A stretch of DNA of 26,739 bases from JAENVU01 sp046598395 (GCA_046598395.1 JBKJIQ010000004.1:1-26739), one strand, 5' to 3'; shown: positions 14,308 through 22,518, counted from the first letter of the stretch. Notes: generated by a model from the sequence alone, not told the origin. Made by a program: numbers and translations.

Positions 14308-15543
14308 ATGACCATGACCGAAACGAATCCGATCGCCCAGCCCCCGATCGTCGCCTTACCAAGTGAAGACGACGTGCGCGGAATGCTCGGTGGGGTGATG
14401 GACCCCGAGCTCAAGGCCAACATCGTCGAGCTCGGGATGGTGCGCGAGATTGCGATCGCCACCGACGGTGTCGCCACGATCCACATCGCCTTGACCACAC
14501 TCGGTTGTCCGCTTCAGGCCGAGATCCGGCGCGAGATCGCGTCGAAGGTGACGAGCCTGCCCGGGATCAACGATGTGAAGGTCCGTTGGGTCGAGATGAC
14601 CCAAGAACAGAAATCCGCCGCGATGCAACGCGCGCGGCTCAACGCGCGGGAAAACGCACCCGACACCATGATCCCCATCACCACCCGCGTGCTCGCAGTG
14701 TCGAGCGGCAAGGGCGGCGTCGGCAAGAGTTCGGTGAGCGTGAACCTCGCCGCTGCGCTCGCGGCGCGCGGTCTACGGGTGGGCGTGCTCGACGCCGACA
14801 TCTGGGGATTCAGCGTGCCGCGCATGCTCGGCGTCGAGGGCCGACTGAGCGGCGAGAACGGCAAGATCACTCCCCATCACCGCGACGTCGACGGTGGCGG
14901 CACCCTCGAGATCGTGTCGATGGGGTTCCTGGTGGAGAACGAATCGACGGCACTCATGTGGCGCGGGCTCATCCTCACCAAGGCGGTGGAGCAGTTCCTC
15001 ACCGATGTGCGCTGGGGTGAGCTCGACTACCTCATCGTCGACATGCCTCCGGGTACCGGCGACGTGCAGATGGGTCTCGCCCGGCTGTTACCCCAAGCCG
15101 AGATGCTGGTGATCACCACGCCTGCGCTCGCGGCGCAGAAGGTTGCTACTCGGGTCGCCGACATGGCCCGACGCTCGTACATGAAGGTGGTCGGGGTGGT
15201 GGAGAACATGAGCGAGTTCGTGGCTCCCGATGGCCAACGATTCGCGCTCTTCGGCACCGGCGGCGGTGCCGCGCTCGCCGCAGAGATCAATGCGCCGCTC
15301 GTGGCGTCGATTCCGCTGGAGCCCGAGGTGTCCGAGGGTGGCGACACCGGTCAGCCCGTCGCGCTGAGCGCGCCCGACTCGCCGGCGGGTGCCGCATTCC
15401 ATGCGCTCGCGGCCCGGATCGTGGAAGAGCTGCTGCCACCCGTGGAGATGGCCGGTTGCACCGCCCGGATATTCGAGCTCGCAACGGCGAACCTCGCCGC
15501 CGCCGACGCCCGCGCCGCCTCCGCCAAGGTGACGACGGTTTGA
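14308..15543 (+). CDS. mrp: Mrp/NBP35-type Fe-S cluster carrier ATPase
   Basis: This 411-aa protein has an N-terminal MIP18/DUF59 domain (about 20-105) with MDPELKANIVELGMV and TTLGCPL (C67), then a deviant Walker A P-loop, SSGKGGVGKSSV (132-143), DADIWGFSVPRML, and the Walker B/switch region IVDMPPGTGDVQ. ApbC/Mrp proteins bind and transfer [4Fe-4S] clusters. The C-terminal CxxC of classical members is absent: VENMSEFVAPDGQRFALFG has none, as I recall for some other actinobacterial Mrp proteins. C67 and C454-like positions are not a pair, so cluster binding would have to differ. ATG 14308 or 14314 may start it. It is divergent from sufR-erpA, fitting a joint Fe-S regulon. Confidence 0.93.
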   Translation: MTMTETNPIAQPPIVALPSEDDVRGMLGGVMDPELKANIVELGMVREIAIATDGVATIHIALTTLGCPLQAEIRREIASKVTSLPGINDVKVRWVEMTQEQKSAAMQRARLNARENAPDTMIPITTRVLAVSSGKGGVGKSSVSVNLAAALAARGLRVGVLDADIWGFSVPRMLGVEGRLSGENGKITPHHRDVDGGGTLEIVSMGFLVENESTALMWRGLILTKAVEQFLTDVRWGELDYLIVDMPPGTGDVQMGLARLLPQAEMLVITTPALAAQKVATRVADMARRSYMKVVGVVENMSEFVAPDGQRFALFGTGGGAALAAEINAPLVASIPLEPEVSEGGDTGQPVALSAPDSPAGAAFHALAARIVEELLPPVEMAGCTARIFELATANLAAADARAASAKVTTV

Positions 15544-15827
15544 AACTTCTGCGTTGGGGTCGCGGTGTCGCCCTGGATCTGGGCCTGGAGACCCGCTTCG
15601 AGTGCCGCCGCGGCCGCACCCGAGTTCGTCGAGTTCGATCCGCCGTCGTCGCGGAAGAGCAGGTATCCGCCACCGAGCCCAAGCACGACTGCGAGGACCA
15701 CAGCCCCAACAATCACGCCAGTGTTCCGGCGCCGTTACCGCGACGAGCGGCCGCCCTTCTGGCTTCTCGCCGGTACGTAGGTTTCTGCTTCGATCTGGGA
15801 CCTCGTCACACTCATAGTGCGATTCAT
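15544..15827 (-). pseudogene. Disrupted membrane-anchored, TPR-like protein remnant
   Basis: The minus strand from ATG 15827 or 15815 reads MSVTRSQIEAETYVP... up to an in-frame TAA (15735-15737). It continues in the same frame with RRRNTG, a transmembrane helix (VIVGAVVLAVVLGLGGGYLL) and LEAGLQAQIQGDTATPTQKF, which looks like a first TPR helix pair. A basic tail before a helix on both sides of the stop suggests one former gene, with TAA replacing a sense codon such as TAC. The 3' end runs into antisense mrp (frame open to 15351), so the rest of the repeat domain seems lost. An internal start at GTG 15716 could still give a shorter protein. Confidence 0.5.
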
Positions 15828-15943
15828 CGACGCGAGCCGCGCGACAGTTGACCCCAGCCTTACGGGACCGGAATCAATTGTTTCGGCCGATGTACGGCAT
15901 AACCCACCAAACCACCACCGTCTGAGCAACAGGCTCCGGAGAC

Positions 15944-16768
15944 CTACGCCAACGTCCAGATGCCTCGGGCATCGCGTCCCGTGACCTTGCCTTCCTCGCG
16001 CAACTTCTGGAGGTGCGAGTAAATCTGCTTCCCGGCCACGGGGATGAGCGGCGCAGGAGTGTCCTGATACAGCGTCGCGACGATGTCCTTCACGCGGGTC
16101 GGTCCCGTGCGCACGAGTCCGAGCACCTGCTTCTCCCGATCGCGACGGTGCTCGAGGTACTCGTCGATACGGGCGCGCGGGTCGTCGATCAACTCGCCGT
16201 GACCGGGCGCGATCGACCGCAGGCGCAGCGAGCGCAACCGTTCCAGCGACTTCATGTAGGCAGCCATGTCGCCACGAGCCGCGGGCGACACCACGGAGAA
16301 CATCCCGCCGAGAATCGTGTCGCCGGTGAACAGCATCCGTTCCTCTTCGAGGAGGAAACAGAGGTGGTTCGGCGCATGGCCCGGCGTGTGCAGCACCTCG
16401 AGCCGGAACTCGGTGCCATCGATCGTGTCGCCCTCGCCAATCGCGCGGTCGACCGGAACGTGCTTCTCGCGTTTCGAAAACGCCAGCACCTCCGCGCCCG
16501 TGGCCTTGGCCAACCGCTTCGCACCGGGCGCGTGGTCGGAATGAGTGTGCGTCAACACAATCCACCGGACCCGCTCGCGCGTCGCCGCGCCCACGATCGC
16601 GTCGGTGTGCTGCTGATCATCGGGACCCGGATCGATCACCGCCACTTCATCGATGCCCACGAGATAGGTGTTGGTCCCCGGACCCGTCATGTGGCTTGGG
16701 TTCGACGCAACGACTCGCCGCACAAGCGGCGACAGCGCGCTCGGCACCTCAGGGGTCATGTTGGGCAT
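15944..16768 (-). CDS. MBL-fold metallo-hydrolase (LACTB2-like) with C-terminal winged helix
   Basis: This 274-aa protein has the metallo-beta-lactamase fold with the zinc motif THTHSDHAPG (about 73-82; H74, H76, D78, H79), GHAPNHLCF, FTGDTILGG and APGHGE. A C-terminal winged helix (about 205-272, VKDIVATLY...KQIYSHLQKLREEGKV) gives the LACTB2 architecture, in which human LACTB2 is a single-strand RNA endonuclease; bacterial members are mostly uncharacterised. ATG 16768 is preferred because GGAG (minus strand, 16776-16779) is spaced 7 nt; a second ATG at 16759 overlaps the upstream Nudix stop as ATGA. It is therefore translationally coupled to the Nudix gene. Confidence 0.9.
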   Translation of the reverse strand: MPNMTPEVPSALSPLVRRVVASNPSHMTGPGTNTYLVGIDEVAVIDPGPDDQQHTDAIVGAATRERVRWIVLTHTHSDHAPGAKRLAKATGAEVLAFSKREKHVPVDRAIGEGDTIDGTEFRLEVLHTPGHAPNHLCFLLEEERMLFTGDTILGGMFSVVSPAARGDMAAYMKSLERLRSLRLRSIAPGHGELIDDPRARIDEYLEHRRDREKQVLGLVRTGPTRVKDIVATLYQDTPAPLIPVAGKQIYSHLQKLREEGKVTGRDARGIWTLA

Positions 16769-17565
16769 GGCGCTACTCCGTCCGTCCATTCGACGTCGCC
16801 GGGCAACACGATCCGTTGTCCGCCCGCCGGTTCATCGGTGAGACACAGGCGACCGGTGTTGTCCACCGACCTCGCGCGCCGAGCCGCGTCCAACACTTCA
16901 TCGGCGCGGTCAAACCGCGCCAACGCTTCGAGGCTCTTGCGCGTCGGGAAGATCAGATCCATCTCACCACGGTCGCCCGCCGCGAGTGCGTCGACCGGGC
17001 GAACCCACGCGGAGTCGATGAGCTCCGCGTTGTCGTGTGCGTACGAGCCGGGCGGCGCCGCGCCAACGAAGAACCACGTGTCGTACCGGCGCGGTCCACC
17101 GGGCGGCGTGATCCAGTGCGAGAAGAGGTACAACTCGTCGACCGCGAGCACGAGATCATGCTCTGCAACGAACGCACCGAAGTTCGTGTCACCAGTGTTG
17201 AGAGCGTCACGCGCGGCGGCGAGATGCTCGACGCGCGCGTCGGCTGGTTCACCGTCGCGAGTATGCGCCAGCAGGACCCCCGCTTCCTCGAACGTCTCGC
17301 GCACCGCGCCGACGAAGAACCCGAGCCCACCGGCATCCACACCAATTGCTCGACTCGCGCGCTCGTCATCCCACCCGCGGCTGCGCGATTCCCAGGATGA
17401 GTGCCGATCGTGAACATCGATTGCGCCACCCGGAAACACCGACGCGCCGGCGATCCACACGGAGTCGAGGTTTCGTCGGAGCATAAAGACGTGGAGGTCC
17501 GGTGCGTCCCGGACCAACATCACGGTGGCCGCGTCCCGAGGAGTCAACACCGGTAGTCGAGCCAA
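16756..17565 (-). CDS. Nudix hydrolase (NUDT19-like)
   Basis: A 269-aa Nudix-fold protein. GGASVFPGGAID-type loop residues (about 40-50) are followed by an insertion of about 35 residues and then the catalytic part of the Nudix box, GAVRETFEEAGVLLA (about 86-100, with REtfEEaG). A split Nudix box with an insertion is typical of NUDT19-type enzymes, which hydrolyse CoA derivatives; the substrate here is not proven. The start is TTG 17565, as no ATG/GTG is available in frame. A minus-strand TAGGCT (17580-17585) lies 14 nt upstream as a possible -10 box. The stop is shared in an ATGA with the MBL gene region, so the two form an operon. Confidence 0.85.
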   Translation of the reverse strand: MARLPVLTPRDAATVMLVRDAPDLHVFMLRRNLDSVWIAGASVFPGGAIDVHDRHSSWESRSRGWDDERASRAIGVDAGGLGFFVGAVRETFEEAGVLLAHTRDGEPADARVEHLAAARDALNTGDTNFGAFVAEHDLVLAVDELYLFSHWITPPGGPRRYDTWFFVGAAPPGSYAHDNAELIDSAWVRPVDALAAGDRGEMDLIFPTRKSLEALARFDRADEVLDAARRARSVDNTGRLCLTDEPAGGQRIVLPGDVEWTDGVAPCPT

Positions 17566-17654
17566 GGGTCCACACCTCGAGCCTACCGACGCCCTCGACT
17601 CCTGTGACCGACGCCTCGACCACGCCGAAACCTGTAGTCCAGTGGGAGAGAATC

Positions 17655-17755
17655 ATGCCGTGTCCGAATCCGGCCAAGCGCGAGTGCACTCCGGCAGAAC
17701 TACGATGACGGTGACCGCAGAACTATGGTTAGTTAGCCGGCAAAACTATGGTTGA
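17655..17755 (+). other. Two overlapping mini-ORFs upstream of the DUF4143 ATPase gene
   Basis: ATG 17655 begins a 17-codon frame (MPCPNPAKRECTPAELR) with a GGGAGAG ribosome-binding-like sequence 4 nt upstream. Its stop overlaps (ATGA) a second 16-codon frame (MTVTAELWLVSRQNYG). They could be leader peptides or a decayed gene; neither resembles a known family. Confidence 0.2.
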
Positions 17756-17766
17756 ACTGGTAGAGT
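17721..17766 (+). promoter_or_regulatory. Operator-like repeats and -10 box before the DUF4143 ATPase gene
   Basis: AACTATGGTT occurs at 17721-17730 and again at 17744-17753, 23 bp apart. The first copy extends into a palindrome, AACTA-TGGT-TAGTT (17721-17734). TAGAGT (17761-17766) follows and ends 8 nt before ATG 17775. Two spaced repeats directly upstream of a -10 box look like a repressor or autoregulation site. Confidence 0.5.
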
Positions 17767-17774
17767 CGGGGCGA

Positions 17775-19016
17775 ATGGACACGCTTCGTCGCTTACAACC
17801 CGTTGCGCTCGAGCTGCTCGGAAGCTTCCGAGCGCTCGTGATCAACGGTCCCCGCCAGGCCGGGAAAAGCACGCTCGTGCGCCACGTCCAGCTCGATCGC
17901 GGTGTCGTCGCCAACCTGGATGACGCGTCGCTCCGCGACCTTGCACGCACGGATCCAATCGGATTCGTCGCCCAACTCCCGCCGCGATCCGCAATCGATG
18001 AGTTCCAACGTGGCGGGAACGAGCTCTTGCTCGCATTGAAGATGGCAGTCGATGGCGATCGGACGCCTGGCCAGTTCATTCTCGCCGGGTCAACCCGATT
18101 CCTCACCACGCGAACACTGTCGGAAACGCTCACGGGACGCGTTGGCATCCTTGATCTACTCCCACTGTCGGCGGGCGAGTTGCGCGGCCGCCACGAAACG
18201 TTCGTTCAACGCATCTTCGACCCGACGTTCACGGTTGAGCCTCCGGATCTCGTCGGTCGCGCGGAGTACGCGGAGATCGTGGCCAACGGTGGGTTCCCGG
18301 AACTCGCCCTCGGCACACCGAGCCAGCGTTTCCGTAACGCGTGGTGCTCTGCGTACATCCGCACGGTCACCGCCGGGTCCAACATCAACGAGATTGCGGA
18401 CGTGCGCCGGCCCGATGTGGTCGCGGCCTTGCTCAGCCAGGTTGCTGTCCGCTCATCGGGCGAGGTGGTCATCGCCGATCTCGCGCGCGAACTCGCCGTT
18501 GACCAATCAACGGTCCGCTCGTACTTAGACGTGCTCGCCACGCTCTACCTCATCAGGCTCGTACCCGGCTGGACAACCAGCCAGACCAATCGCGCCAAGC
18601 GCCGGCCGGTGATGCACTTCATCGACACCGCGTTGGCGTGTCACCTCATCGGAACCACGGCGAATCAACTCGCCCGCTTCGACTCTCCGTGGTTCGGACC
18701 GTTGCTCGAGAGTTACGTTGTCGGTGAACTCGCCAAACAAGCAGGCTGGGGCGAGCAACCCGTCGCGATCTCGCAATACCGCGACCGCGATCAACGCGAG
18801 GTCGACGTGATCCTGGAACACGGCCAAGGCATCGTCGGAATCGAAATCAAAGCCACCGCAACACCCACGACATCACACGCCAAGCACCTCGCGTATTTGC
18901 GAGATCGGGTCGGCAAACGATTTCGGGTCGGCATCGTGCTTCACACCGGGGCGCACACTCTGGCGCTGAGTGACCGGATCGTCGCTGCTCCGGTCTCTGC
19001 GCTCTGGTCCGGATAA
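17775..19016 (+). CDS. AAA_14 / DUF4143 family ATPase
   Basis: This 413-aa protein has an N-terminal AAA-type ATPase domain with Walker A NGPRQAGKSTLV (about 24-35), Walker B-like SAIDEFQRG (about 75-83) and sensor segment FILAGSTRFL. A winged-helix region (about 225-265, LARELAVDQSTVRSYLDVL) precedes a C-terminal DUF4143 domain with REVDVILE and VGIEIKAT, reminiscent of a PD-(D/E)XK nuclease core. The family is common, patchily distributed and often linked to mobility or conflict systems, yet its function is unproven. ATG 17775 fits the TAGAGT box and the family N-terminus (MDTLRRLQPVALELLG); ATG 17748 would add nine residues and begin inside a repeat. It lies 70 bp before selA on the same strand and is probably a transferred cassette (inference). 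Confidence 0.85.
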   Translation: MDTLRRLQPVALELLGSFRALVINGPRQAGKSTLVRHVQLDRGVVANLDDASLRDLARTDPIGFVAQLPPRSAIDEFQRGGNELLLALKMAVDGDRTPGQFILAGSTRFLTTRTLSETLTGRVGILDLLPLSAGELRGRHETFVQRIFDPTFTVEPPDLVGRAEYAEIVANGGFPELALGTPSQRFRNAWCSAYIRTVTAGSNINEIADVRRPDVVAALLSQVAVRSSGEVVIADLARELAVDQSTVRSYLDVLATLYLIRLVPGWTTSQTNRAKRRPVMHFIDTALACHLIGTTANQLARFDSPWFGPLLESYVVGELAKQAGWGEQPVAISQYRDRDQREVDVILEHGQGIVGIEIKATATPTTSHAKHLAYLRDRVGKRFRVGIVLHTGAHTLALSDRIVAAPVSALWSG

Positions 19017-19071
19017 CCCAACACCACTTCACCCAGTTCGCGCGACGACCTCAAAGACGGTGACCGAGCCC

Positions 19072-19077
19072 TACGCT
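19072..19077 (+). promoter_or_regulatory. Candidate -10 box (TACGCT) of selA
   Basis: TACGCT ends 9 nt before ATG 19087, consistent with a leaderless or nearly leaderless selAB transcript. Confidence 0.35.
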
Positions 19078-19086
19078 CCTGGGCTC

Positions 19087-20418
19087 ATGGATCCTCGGCG
19101 TGCGCTACCTCCCGTTGATCGAGTACTCGCCGCGCTCGATGGCCTACCGCATGACCTCTTGGCCCACGCGGCGCGTGCCGCAGTGGAGAATGCCCGCACC
19201 AAGATCGCCGACGGCGCCACCCTCACCGAGGCCGACGTCATCGCGAATGCTCGGCAACGGGTCGCCGAGCAACGCACGCGCCTGCTTCAACCCGTGATCA
19301 ACGCGACGGGCGTGCTGTTGCATACCAACCTGGGCCGCGCCCCAATCGGCGAAGAAGCGCTGAACGCCGCGCTCGCGATCGGGCGCGGGGCATCGAACCT
19401 CGAGTTTCGGCTCGAGACGGGGACCCGCGGATCGCGCCACGAACACGCCGGCACGCTGCTCGCGCGTGCAGTGGGTGCCGAGGCCGGCATCGTCGTCAAC
19501 AACAACGCAGCTGCGGTCTTGCTCGCGCTCGGCGCGCTCGCTCGCGGCCATGAAGTGGTGGTGAGCCGCGGCGAGCTGGTGGAGATCGGCGGCGGGTTCC
19601 GGGTACCTGAGATCATGGCGGAGTCCGGGTGCCAACTCGTGGAGGTGGGGACCACCAATCGAACTCGCCGCGCCGACTACGAACGAGCCATCACGCCCGC
19701 GACCGCACTCCTCCTCAAGGTGCACGCTTCGAACTACCGGATGGTTGGATTTACCGAAGCCACGCCGGTGAGTGAGCTCAGCCCTCTCGGTCCGGCGGTG
19801 ATGGTCGATGCGGGCTCCGGGCTCCTCGATGAGACCACACCGTGGCTCTCCCACCATCCTCACTGGCTGCGCGACGAACCGGGCGTGCGTCAAGCTATCG
19901 ATGCGGGCGCGGGCATCGTCACCTTCTCCGGCGACAAACTCCTGGGCGGTCCCCAGGCTGGGGTGATCGTGGGGCGTGCCGATCTCGTAGCGACGATCGC
20001 GCGTCATCCTCTCGCCCGCGCGATGCGCGCCGACAAGCTCACGCTCGCGGTGTTACAACAGGTGGCGCTGGTCTACCTCTCCGGCGATGCAACCTCGATC
20101 CCGCTCTGGCGCATGGCCACCGCGAGTCTCGACGAGCTCCGCACCCGCGCCGAGTCGATCGGTGCCGGCCTCGCCCACGCGAAGGCCGTGGAGACCGAGG
20201 CCGTGGCCGGTGGCGGAACCCTGCCGGGATTGACGATCCCGTCGATCGGTATCGCAATCGCGGTGCCCAATGCGGGCGCGGCCATGGCCACCCTTCGAGA
20301 CCACGGCGTCATCGCGCGCACGGAGTCGGATCAGATCGTGTGCGACCTTCGCAGTATCGATCCGAACGACGATGGCATCGTGGCGCGCGCCCTCGCCGCC
20401 CTCACCGTCGATCGCTGA
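19087..20418 (+). CDS. selA: L-seryl-tRNA(Sec) selenium transferase
   Basis: This 443-aa PLP enzyme converts seryl-tRNA(Sec) to selenocysteinyl-tRNA(Sec) using selenophosphate. It has the SelA N-terminal tRNA-binding domain (LPPVDRVLAAL at 7-17, then LLQPVINATGVLLHTNLGRA at about 66-85), the PLP core with VVNNNAAAVLLALGAL and EVGTTNRTR, and the Schiff-base lysine K284 in FSGDKLLGGPQAG. The length and motif order match bacterial SelA. ATG 19087 is chosen from the family N-terminus and the TACGCT box; the frame is open to 18970, but that lies inside the preceding gene. selB follows after 28 nt. The presence of selAB means the organism is likely to make selenoproteins. Confidence 0.96.
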   Translation: MDPRRALPPVDRVLAALDGLPHDLLAHAARAAVENARTKIADGATLTEADVIANARQRVAEQRTRLLQPVINATGVLLHTNLGRAPIGEEALNAALAIGRGASNLEFRLETGTRGSRHEHAGTLLARAVGAEAGIVVNNNAAAVLLALGALARGHEVVVSRGELVEIGGGFRVPEIMAESGCQLVEVGTTNRTRRADYERAITPATALLLKVHASNYRMVGFTEATPVSELSPLGPAVMVDAGSGLLDETTPWLSHHPHWLRDEPGVRQAIDAGAGIVTFSGDKLLGGPQAGVIVGRADLVATIARHPLARAMRADKLTLAVLQQVALVYLSGDATSIPLWRMATASLDELRTRAESIGAGLAHAKAVETEAVAGGGTLPGLTIPSIGIAIAVPNAGAAMATLRDHGVIARTESDQIVCDLRSIDPNDDGIVARALAALTVDR

Positions 20419-20446
20419 GTGTGGACCGTCTCATGAGCGTCCACGT

Positions 20447-22234
20447 ATGAGAGTTGTCGCTACCGCCGGCCACGTGGATCACGGGAAGTCGACGCTCGTC
20501 CTCGCACTCACGGGCACTGACCCCGATCGCTTCCCCGAGGAGAAAGCACGCGGCCTCACGATCGACCTCGGGTTTGCCTTCGCCACCCTGCCTTCGGGCA
20601 CCGACATCGGCTTCGTGGATGTCCCCGGGCACACCCGTTTCATCAAGAACATGCTGGCGGGGGTGGGTGCGGTCGACGTGGCGATGCTCATCGTTGCCGC
20701 GAACGAAGGGTGGAAGCCCCAGAGCGAGGAGCACCTCCGCATCCTCGATCTCCTGAACGTGCGCCACGGGATCGTGGTGGTCACGAAGTCCGACCTCGTG
20801 GACGCCGAGACCCTCGAAATCGCGATCCTCGAGGTGGACGAACACGTGGCGGGCACGAGTTTCGAAGGGTTGGAGATCGTGACCTGCACGGCCCGATCCG
20901 GCCTCGGTCTCGATGACGTGCGCGCCGCACTCGACCGTGCTCTCGCCTCCGCGCCGAGCGCGCGCGATGTGGGACGCCCTCGGCTCTGGATCGACCGCGT
21001 CTTCGCGGCCAAGGGTGCCGGGACGATCGTGACCGGCACCCTCACCGGCGGGCCGATCAACGTGGACGACGACCTCGACGCGGGCGGTCATCGCGTGCGC
21101 ATTCGCGGCATCGAGTCTCATGGAACGTCGCTCGAGCGCGGCGAACCGGGGAGTCGGGTCGCGCTGAACCTCGCCGGAGTGGACCACCACCAACTCGCTC
21201 GGGGTGACGCGGTGATCCGCTCGGAACAATGGCGTGCAGTCGTTGTGGTGGACGTGGAACTGACGCTCCTGCCCGGCGTGGAACTGCGCCGGCGCGGCCG
21301 CTTGACTGCTGCGGTCGGATCCGGCGAGCACCGGGTGTGGTGTCGACGCCTCGATGATCGGTTCGCGCGTCTGCGCTTCCCTGCCGCGATCGCCGTGGCG
21401 CCCGGAGATCGCATTGTGTTGCGAGATCCGGGGAGCGCGGCCACGGTGGCCGGCGCCACCGTGGTGGATGTGACGCCGGCGCGAAAGGCGAGTGAGGCGT
21501 CAGCCCGGCTTGCACTTCCACCGGGAACCCGATTGCTTTCGGAGGGCTGGCTCCCCGTGACCGGACTCGATACTCGTACCGGCCTCGCCCAGCAGGACGC
21601 GGTGGCGCTCGTGACCGCGGCCGGCGGCGAGCCGACCGGTGATTGGATCCTCGACCCGAGCTTCGTCGCTGACCTGCGGGACCGGACTATCGAGAACGTG
21701 GCCCAATACCACCGGGACCATCCCGACGATTCGGGAATCGCGCTCAACGCGCTCGGCGGTCAGCTCGAACTCGACGTCAATCGACTCACGGCCTTGCTCA
21801 CCACTATGCCGTCGCTGGCAACCACGAGTGGCCTCGTCCACGCGATCGATCATGCGGGACGCGTGTCAAACTCCGACGCCGCCCGCACATTCCTAGCCGC
21901 GCTCGCAGCTGCGCCGTTCGCGCCTCCCGCACCCGACGACGTCGGTCTGGCGAAGGCTCTCGTCCGCGAAGGCGCGCTGATGGAACTCGACGGCATCTTC
22001 TTTGCGCTCACCGCGATCGTCGCCGCACGCGATCGGGTGATCGAGGTGATGCGAGCGAAGGGTTCGATCACCATCGCCGACGCGCGCGACGCCTTGGCGT
22101 CGACCCGCAAATACGTGGTCCCGCTGATGACCTTCATGGATCGCGACGGCGTGACCCGGCGCCGCGGCGACGATCGCATCCCCGGCCCGAGATCGGGACT
22201 CCTCGAAGGAACCGACCGACGCGCCGAGACCTAG
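20447..22234 (+). CDS. selB: Selenocysteine-specific translation elongation factor
   Basis: This 595-aa GTPase delivers Sec-tRNA(Sec) to ribosomes at UGA codons marked by a SECIS element. The G1 motif is GHVDHGKST (8-16), G3 DVPGH (58-62) and G4 TKSD (113-116), followed by EF-Tu-like domains II and III (about 180-350) and C-terminal winged helices (about 400-580, ending with YVVPLMTFMDRDGVTRRRGD) that bind the SECIS hairpin. ATG 20447 starts the conserved MRVVATAGHVDHGKS. The stop TAG lies in a CTAG shared with the convergent whiB stop. A five-codon mini-ORF (20433-20450) overlaps the start. Confidence 0.96.
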   Translation: MRVVATAGHVDHGKSTLVLALTGTDPDRFPEEKARGLTIDLGFAFATLPSGTDIGFVDVPGHTRFIKNMLAGVGAVDVAMLIVAANEGWKPQSEEHLRILDLLNVRHGIVVVTKSDLVDAETLEIAILEVDEHVAGTSFEGLEIVTCTARSGLGLDDVRAALDRALASAPSARDVGRPRLWIDRVFAAKGAGTIVTGTLTGGPINVDDDLDAGGHRVRIRGIESHGTSLERGEPGSRVALNLAGVDHHQLARGDAVIRSEQWRAVVVVDVELTLLPGVELRRRGRLTAAVGSGEHRVWCRRLDDRFARLRFPAAIAVAPGDRIVLRDPGSAATVAGATVVDVTPARKASEASARLALPPGTRLLSEGWLPVTGLDTRTGLAQQDAVALVTAAGGEPTGDWILDPSFVADLRDRTIENVAQYHRDHPDDSGIALNALGGQLELDVNRLTALLTTMPSLATTSGLVHAIDHAGRVSNSDAARTFLAALAAAPFAPPAPDDVGLAKALVREGALMELDGIFFALTAIVAARDRVIEVMRAKGSITIADARDALASTRKYVVPLMTFMDRDGVTRRRGDDRIPGPRSGLLEGTDRRAET

Positions 22235-22518
22235 CTGACGCGGCTCGCGAGCATTTCGAGACGCTCGTGTTCATTGCGGCCGCCCCAGATGCCGTGCGGT
22301 TCCCGAATCGACAGCGCGTAGTCGAGACATTCGGTACGCACCGAACACTGTGAGCAGATCACTTTGGCCTTGGCCTCACGGCGCTCACGGTCATCACGGC
22401 GTTCGCCGCTCGCCGGGGGAAAGAACACCCTGGTCTCGGGCCCGCGACACGCGGCCCGGAGTTGCCAGGTCTCGTTCGCCATCCCGTATTGGTTACCTGC
22501 TGAGTTACGAACCGTCAC
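22231..22518 (-). CDS. whiB: WhiB-family iron-sulfur transcription factor
   Basis: This 95-aa WhiB protein has the four cluster-ligand cysteines C24, C55, C58 and C64 (CRGPE, ICSQCSVRTEC), the GIWGG turn (76-80) and a basic C-terminus. Such proteins bind [4Fe-4S] or [2Fe-2S] clusters, respond to oxygen or NO and usually work with the primary sigma factor. GTG 22518 is selected because AGGAGG (minus strand, 22525-22530) is spaced exactly 6 nt; the internal ATG 22482 has no ribosome binding site. It sits next to nfeD and the ArsA pair, recalling the mycobacterial whiB4 neighbourhood, but the subfamily cannot be settled from this alone. The stop is interlocked with the selB stop (CTAG). Confidence 0.93.
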   Translation of the reverse strand: MTVRNSAGNQYGMANETWQLRAACRGPETRVFFPPASGERRDDRERREAKAKVICSQCSVRTECLDYALSIREPHGIWGGRNEHERLEMLASRVS

